From positions 33,902,753 through 33,966,752 of the forward strand of contig NC_080571.1 of the NCBI RefSeq assembly GCF_030247185.1: DNA of 64,000 bases, given 5' to 3'. Source of the stretch: Malaya genurostris (Eukaryota > Arthropoda > Insecta > Diptera > Culicidae). Shown one piece after another: positions 57,691 to 64,000 of this stretch (position 1 is its first letter; every line of letters begins with the position of its first letter). The notes beneath the pieces are model-generated. The model was given only the letters and a program-made list of their open reading frames with translations, was not told the origin of the DNA and ran no database searches. A program made the position numbers and the translations under genes.

Positions 57691-58498
57691 AACATAATCT
57701 AATTATCAATTGTTGACGAAGCATTGGTTTCATAAATATTCATCAATGTTAGTTGATATAAACGGCATTATTATGAAATTTGAGGCGCGGCTAAAAATAC
57801 AATTACTTAACGTAACGAACAATTAACATAAGCATAGTTTTTAGTCGGGTTATTAGTAACCTGAAACAATGCAAATTTATATATGGAATAAACATAACAA
57901 TATTTAAACCGAAATGTACCCTAGTTGCCCCACATTCCCCTATGAAGTTGTATTCCTTTTTGTTTTCCATCAACTATTTGTTCATGTTTACGTCTATTAA
58001 TGAATAATGAAAAAAAAAATGCTTGGCAATTTTGAATCTGTTGATTACTGTCTACTGAGCTTAGGTGTCATTTTCAAAGACAGGTGATTTTTGATGGTAC
58101 AAAAAAATAGGCAGCGCCATATCAAAAGTTTTTTCAAGCCAGCAAAGTTTTGAAGAGACTTTGTTCAATTGGTGCTTTATTTTTCAGGTGGCATTCTAAT
58201 GTTTGACATCCACCGGAAAAATATTTCAATCTTGATCCAGAAAGATCAATTGTTTAAAGCACTACTCATCTATGATCATAATGTTATATAAAACGGCTAA
58301 TTGTTATTGCTAAAGCTCACCGAAAAAAATAATGATGAAGATAGGGGTAGAGAAACAGTAATGTTCGCCTAAACTGATTATCTGATGGTTCAGATAAAAA
58401 AAAAACAACATTCTTATATTACTACGCGGTAACTTAAAAAACGTTTGGCACTTTTCATTGCCTCGTTATCTGACAAGAAATGAATGATTGATGACGAA
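57691..58498. other. Intergenic, no feature recognised
   Basis: Nothing supported. Confidence 0.4.
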
Positions 58499-58506
58499 GT
58501 TCACAC

Positions 58507-59138
58507 CAGGCATGGCAAAAACACGGATCCGTTCTGTACGGTACTCACCTTCACTCGTGAGCACACCACCAGGAGTATTGAATGCTACGCTTCGTGCCCG
58601 TGTCGAAAAACACACACCGAACGCAGTAGAAAAAGCACTCGTAGCGGTGGTCGTGTAATTGTCAAACACCGGTGCTTGGATTTTCGGGCAGCACTGAAGT
58701 CGAGTGTTCCTGACTTCGGCAAACACCGAAGCCGAGTGTTTCCGATTTTGCCACATACGTTGCTTGTACTATAAGCACCTATAGCGCCACGGTATGACGA
58801 AAAATGCGTTTGAATGATTAATTCTTTTTTCATCAATACGCGTCTGATTGAATTCAATTGATTGACAGTATAACCAACGCATGGGTGCTCTTCGGTGCCT
58901 TCGCGAAATTGAAAACACTCGGCTCCGGTGTTTAACGAAACTGAAAATACGCGGTTTCGGTGTATGCCGAAGCTTGAAACAACAGTGCCGAAAATAAAAC
59001 ATCGCCACGAGCACCGTGGCTTCGGATATTGCGTTTCGTGTTTCTCTTTGTGCACTGGCACGCAATGGCATTCTCAATACACGCGGTGGCGGTGGTTATA
59101 TGAAGCACGCAGTGCAGTGCAGTGTTTGGACATGCCTG
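58507..59138. mobile_element. hAT-like foldback element A
   Basis: Begins CAGGCATGGCAAAAACAC and ends GTGTTTGGACATGCCTG. It is flanked by the 8-bp direct repeat GTTCACAC at 58499-58506 and 59139-59146. The homology of left and right halves goes well inside the termini (CACCACCAGGAGTATTGAAT against CACCGCCACCGCGTGTATTG on the other strand; inner CACCGAAGCCGAGTGTTT against AACACTCGGCTCCGGTG), so most of the element could fold on itself. 8-bp target duplication and CAGG ends are hAT features. No transposase. Confidence 0.78.
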
Positions 59139-59146
59139 GTTCACAC

Positions 59147-59927
59147 CATGGCTTGCAAATTGAAGCAACGAATATGAACGAAAGAATTTCACCATCTGTG
59201 CTATTCACACACATTCGTATGTCAGGTAGAATTCACAGCGCAACCCAAGCCAGGAGAGCTGCTTCGTTCGTTCATTAGTTCATGAATATGCCCGCTTGCT
59301 GAGACCTATGCTTCATGAGGTTAGCATTTGATGAATGGTTCTCATATTGTAGATGCCTATGAGGAAACTAGTTTCATAACTTTTAGTTCCGATGAATGTT
59401 AATTTAAAGAACATTGCTTTTAGTGTTTCTAGGATATATACACAGTGTAAACTGCCAAGAAACAAATTGATCGTTTTGAAAATGGGCTCAAATGCAAAAC
59501 TTCTGCTATAAAATGTTTAAAGTATGTTTGAAATGTGATCAAATTTGGTCTTGGAATGCGAACATTATGTTAAAAATGATTTCTGTAAACCTACTTTTTA
59601 AAAATAAACCGTAAACACTGCCTATATGACTTTGCTTCGCGTCTTGTAGCACACCGCGAGGCAAGGTCTTCTTTCTCGTACAATACTAACGAGAGCGAAC
59701 CCTTCATTTCATTACATTGTCATGGATTGCTTAGTTCATGTGTTAACTGAGACTGAGAGCACAGACAGTTTACTTGGCAAGGGGAATTGGTCTGCTCAGT
59801 AGCATATACTCTCACGCATCCAGTTTCTCTCTAATATAGGTCTCTCATTCAGCTATGTCAAGCAAAGTGTTCACAGCAGATATTTTTTGTTGCTTCGTTC
59901 GTTTGAGGATTCACAATACAAGCCCTG
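59147..59927. mobile_element. hAT-like element B, adjacent to A
   Basis: Begins CATGGCTTGCAAATTGAAGC and ends ATACAAGCCCTG (inverse CAGGGCTTGTAT). It is flanked by the same 8-bp GTTCACAC (59139-59146 and 59928-59935), the left copy being shared with element A. No ORF of note. Confidence 0.7.
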
Positions 59928-59935
59928 GTTCACAC

Positions 59936-62215
59936 CACTCTAAATGCACTTGTACTCACGTAACATTTTGTGGAGTGGCTAGATCAAAGTGATAATATTT
60001 GGCATAGATGGCAAACTTCGATTTGTCAGACAGTTAGTTTTCACTAGGATTCCCCATGAAAACGATTAAACACGGTGGTACGTCGTGCCGTGGACTTCCA
60101 CAAACAATCAAATTCGGAAAATGAGTTAAAATCCACAATTTAGAAACAAAATCCATAAAATGAATTCTTGATCTGGATTAATCTGAATTTGACAACCATT
60201 AAAATATTACCAAAGAACGATGCGAAGTTTCCCACAAGTGAGTATGTAAATTTACAAAAAAATCTAGTTTTTTTTGTATTTTTTATCCTCATTTGCTTCG
60301 TGTTTAATTGTTTAATATTTAATTCAATCTTTCTCCTTCAGTTATGTCCGTGACATTACCCATCCGCTTTTTTAAAAACCGAAATGAAATAAGATTGTTC
60401 TATTTCCTCTAAAAAATCCGAGATAGAAATGATTTCCTATGTGCATATATTAAGAGAATCGAGCTTGACTCTATATTGCGAAACTCTTCTCATAAATACG
60501 TTTATGTCTTAAGGCAATATAACTTGAAATGATGCTTCGAAAATTTCACTGCTGGACAGTGATTGAATCATTTTCGGTGGATGACGAATTATCCATCAAA
60601 TGATACAAACCCTGACAGAATTGGCTATTGAGCTGATAACTGCTTAAAAAAAGTTCTATCTATTGGAAGGAATGCTGCTGGAAGGGATCTTTAGATGTTG
60701 TGAAACGGGTTTCAATGATATTACAAGTGGAACGGAATACGCACCGAGCTAGAAAGTTCATTTAATTGATTTTCTGTCACTTTCTTTAATTGATTTTCTG
60801 TCACTGTCTTTTCAGAAAATTTCAATATCACTTATTCCGACAATGCTTGCAGTCAAACTGGTGATCGGAACTGATCACGGAACTTAAAATACATTCCGTG
60901 ACAGGCCCTTTTACTCGGGATCACATCCAACCGGTTGTCGGATTACTACCTGCCCGCAAAGAGTCAACGCGAAAATTCTCGGAATGTTTTGCATTCAAAC
61001 GAGTTTCAAACAACAGCAATCAAAATATACACAAAGACCCTTAACTCGTAGGCATCCGACTGCCATGTGTGTGTGATTGTTCTTGTTAACAATTTACATA
61101 CGTTGACAGGAGAACATATGGATCTCTGTAGCTACGCGGAATTGTGATTCCCGGATGATGTACACCCGGTGGGCCGGTCCAATCAACAAAGCCTACGGCC
61201 CGCCGTCGTGGGACTCACGAAAGGGGGGGCCAACCATAGCCTGGCTTTCTGTTGGACCATCCGTCATCATTCGCAGGACTTTAACGAACACAAATTGAAA
61301 AAGTTTTTAATTGTTTTGTTTCACATTCTGTAATCTCATTTTATCATCAGCTAGATTGACGCTCGTCAGGATTTGTTCTTTCCTCTTGCAAATTTGCATA
61401 CCATGCATGCTAAGCGGATTGTATGCATATTCAAACTTTTCAGCATGATTAAATTGTTACATGATGACCAAGCTGATCGGGCCGGGTAAGGATGCTCCTT
61501 GCAGGATACGGCCAAATGCTGTGTCTTCTGACGCTATCATTGATTTTTTTTCTTGCTATAGCAGTTTCAGATAGAGAGAAAAATCGCCTACAGAGGCAAT
61601 GATCCTGATATCTAGCAGATAGGAGAAAAGAAATTGCTCAAAATAGAATCCTTATAATAAAATGTTCCACCATTCCAGTGCCATCAGGAAGCCCGGTCAG
61701 TTGGCAAAAGTGCCACAATGCTGTCCTCTCGGCTGTCTAATACCTTGCCTCATCGGTCTCCGTCGGTGGCTTCATCTGGTGGCTCCAAGACGAACTTGTG
61801 AGACTTTCGAGAATGCATTGGCTGTCCGTGGACGGAAAGGCGAACTAAGCCGATGCGGTGGATCATCAGTGGATGTGAATCTCTGCCAATGGGGGAAGAT
61901 TTTCTTTCTATTCAATTTTACGACATGAGCTTTCGTGTTGAAACGTCCAGTGCAGAAAGAAATCATAAAAAAATGCATCAGACACAGCCATTACACTCGA
62001 CATTCGAGCGCGGTGGGGTGGTTCCAAACGAGGATGTGGCACTCGATTGTTCGATTGCAGTGTTCGGTTTCGAATAATCCAATTAGTTCCAATTAGTTTT
62101 TTTTGGGTACAGTTTAGAGTCAACTAATCCAACAGTACCTCCCATTTAAAACATGTGTTTATGCAGCATCATGCCAACTATTCGATTTTGACAGTTGCTC
62201 TTCAGTTACCAGAAT
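59936..62215. other. 2.3 kb without a recognisable gene
   Basis: Contains an inverted piece of dispersed repeat X near 60345-60375 (GTGACATTACCCATCCGC). The GC-rich patch 61140-61260 and the frames 61662-62077 have no motif I recognise. Confidence 0.4.
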
Positions 62216-62580
62216 GATATCGAAGCAAGAGAAACAACTCGTTAAAATTTTGCTCGCGCATCGTGAAAATTCGAGCTATTCTCACGTAAAGTAGGCGAAA
62301 TTGTTGAATGCGGACAATAAAGGCCACATAAAAAGTCGAAAAAAGTGTCCTGTTATTTCAAGTGAAGCTTCTCCTTCCAAGCAAGCTAGGAGTTTCATCT
62401 GCAACCGTACATGAACAACGACCCGAACTTAATTCGATAGTGCTGACTACAAATCGTGACGATAGTTCGGCCATGGCACGACCAAATACTTTAAACTGCT
62501 TCCTGAATAAAAATATTATACCTTTAACTGAAAAAAGAATGGTGGCGAAGATTTTTTCCAACTGAATTCGAACCGAAAAA
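62216..62580 (+). pseudogene. Possible decayed Tc1/DD37E-type transposase N-terminus
   Basis: Reads MISKQEKQLVKILLAHREN, SYSHVK, stop, AKLLNADNK, then in another frame LGVSSATVHEQ and later TEKRMVAKIF. The layout resembles the N-terminal HTH text of DD37E-like transposases, but similarity is weak and there are many lesions. Confidence 0.3.
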
Positions 62581-63269
62581 ATATCTGTTAATCAGGCTTG
62601 AGGAGCGGATTTCATATTGCGATAAATTTTATGTATTGATGTCTGTTCCTGTGTACCTTGTAAAACGTCTGTTGCTTTTTCTTAAGCAAGACAATTGTAA
62701 CGTTTTGTTTTGACGGGATTTGGCATCTTGCCGTGACAAACATCATATCATAAAGTGCCATGCTTTGAGCAACGTAGAGGTTGTGCCCATCTCACCATGT
62801 CAGAGATCTCAATAGAAAAATATATTGAATTTGTCGTCAAGCGGAACTTCAAGAAGACAGTTCATGGTATTCTGCGCCTAGGAAAGAAACCAAACAGGTT
62901 TTGCGAAATCTGATGAAAGGAGTTGAACGAAGTTGTGTCCATATAAGCAAAGCAAAGCCTTGATATTACATTTCTCGTGAGTAATTTGACCTTTTCTTTA
63001 ACAGACTTATCAACTGGTTCGTGAGACCAGTTCCCTAAGCCTTGATTCACCAACCCAGCTCATTATTAACTTCGATATGACATTCGGCTAATTATTTATA
63101 TCTTATAGTCTCATAATAGTTCCATTATTTTCCTAGTCCTCAAGTAGTAGCAATAATACAAATTAAATCAAATAATGTGCGAACAAACTTTTACTATCCT
63201 AAAAAAGCACCAATTTTAGTTCATTTGGCACTGGGACAGTAAAAATATCAAAAGTCCCAGAAAGTCGAT
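62581..63269. other. Intergenic, no feature recognised
   Basis: May be the eroded remainder of the transposase-like stretch before it. Nothing firm. Confidence 0.35.
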
Positions 63270-63700
63270 TTTTTCAAATAAAAAACTTTTTTGAGATAAC
63301 ACTAAATCTCGACGTTTCATGCTATTTTAAGATTTTTGGCATCAAACAAAAATTTAGATTTCGGAAATTTCATGTACTCCCCCCTATGGTGCTTTTTCAA
63401 GATCAAAATTTTTCAAACTTTAACCGCTGGACAGCACCCCTTACCCATGTCCGATTAAGCTCCAATTTTGCATGAGGACTTTTTTTCGAGATGCCTAAAC
63501 TTCTGAGCGCTTTACGAAATTAGAGGTGATCCCAAAATATTGGCACTCTTATATACATTAGAGCGGTAAAAACAACGTGTTTTGTCGGCTACGTCACTTA
63601 TACAATCATATCTCCGGAACCGAAAGTCACAGCCATTTGATCTTTGAACTTGATCAATGACCCGACAGTCAGTTCGTGCTAGCATCTCATCAGACACAGT
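63270..63700. repeat. Dispersed repeat, second copy of 5198-5466, plus inverted GGTTCCGG module
   Basis: 63280-63571 aligns along its whole length with 5200-5466 (CACTAAATCTCGACGTTTCA, CCCCTATGGTGCTTTTTCAA). From 63590 an inverted copy of the module follows: CGGCTACGTCACTTATACAA then ATATCTCCGGAACC. Confidence 0.8.
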
Positions 63701-63770
63701 CGACAATTGCTTACGGCCGAGACGATAAAAACAAAGACAATACAGTGTAGTGGACAATAGAGTTTACGAA

Positions 63771-64000
63771 ATGGGCAAATACGATTTAACAAAGCCTGAA
63801 ACTTGGCCTACAAGGCCAAATTCAATCTGTATTGATTTCAAGCGATGCAAAGTTAGACCAGCAGCAACCGAAATTGAAATCTTGCTTAAGGAACGAATGC
63901 ATCTAAACGTTACAGATGTAAGTGAGATTCAATTCAACAATTGTTTAAACGTGAAAGCGATGCAATTGCTTTCGCTTCGGTTAACAACGAGGTGCACAGC
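63771..64000 (+). CDS. Retrotransposon gag-like ORF1, 3'-partial
   Basis: Starts MGKYDLTKPETWPTRPNSIC, continues IDFKRCKVRPAATEIEILLK, ERMHLNVTDVSEIQFNN, and runs open to the window edge. I recognise the style of this opening from mosquito non-LTR ORF1 (nucleic-acid-binding) proteins, but no zinc knuckle has been reached yet. After NNCLNV the likely original continues in another frame (ESDAIAFASVNNEVHS), so a small deletion or frameshift is probable near 63945 and the copy may be inactive. The 5' flank is dispersed repeat. Further sequence to the right should show whether an RT follows. Confidence 0.5.
   Translation, partial: MGKYDLTKPETWPTRPNSICIDFKRCKVRPAATEIEILLKERMHLNVTDVSEIQFNNCLNVKAMQLLSLRLTTRCT

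Noticed and set aside
58585..59278. Overlapping frames of 87-158 codons
   Set aside because: They lie in the foldback element A; the inverted halves keep frames open on both strands without any protein motif.

Overview
The window is eukaryotic DNA from an insect, most probably a culicine (Aedes-like) mosquito. Three things point that way: a tandem pair of GH16-type beta-1,3-glucan-binding/glucanase (GNBP-B-like) genes with 60-70 bp introns, an AT-rich background, and a dense set of mosquito-style transposons (tRNA-derived SINEs, mariner, DD37E-type Tc1/mariner relatives, TTAA- and TA-flanked elements, non-LTR retrotransposons, Helitron-like elements). I could run no database search, so family names rest on motifs, terminal repeats and target-site duplications read from the sequence.

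Host genes are few. Positions 1-1168 hold the 3' part of one GH16 gene. A complete paralogue lies at 8728-10042 (three exons, signal peptide, TATA box at 8623). A single-exon gene for a secreted glycine-rich protein lies on the minus strand at 43233-42841, with a TATA box and polyA signal. A degenerate histone H2A locus, with a histone-type 3' stem-loop and duplicated spacer, occupies about 45245-46625. The remaining long ORFs belong to transposons or are simple-sequence shadows.

Layout: 1790-8403 (between the GH16 genes) holds a TIR element, a mariner relic, dispersed modular repeats and a Helitron-like element carrying a SINE. 10236-13157 has no recognisable feature. 13160-14491 is a Mos1-like mariner split by a SINE, next to a DD37E element end. 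15179-18270 is simple repeats, a 43-bp degenerate satellite and a piggyBac-like insertion in that satellite. 18640-25209 holds more Helitron-like copies, a TTAA element and a Tc1/mariner relative with 173-bp perfect inverted arms. 25538-28506 is a TTAA element with a TA-flanked element nested in it. 28890-36000 has two non-LTR retrotransposons on the minus strand, the first inserted in a mariner. 39624-40909 and 51334-52590 are two DD37E copies with complementary catalytic lesions. 47602-48146 is a TAA-flanked MITE. 53700-54330 is a diverged tandem repeat ending in a palindrome. 58499-59935 is a back-to-back pair of hAT-like elements sharing the target duplication GTTCACAC. At the right edge, 63771-64000, a gag-like ORF1 of another retrotransposon begins.

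The genes form no operon or pathway beyond the two GH16 paralogues, which probably act outside the cell on fungal or bacterial beta-glucan in gut or haemolymph. The most distinctive content is the record of nested insertion, with several empty sites and matched copies that let the order of events be read directly.
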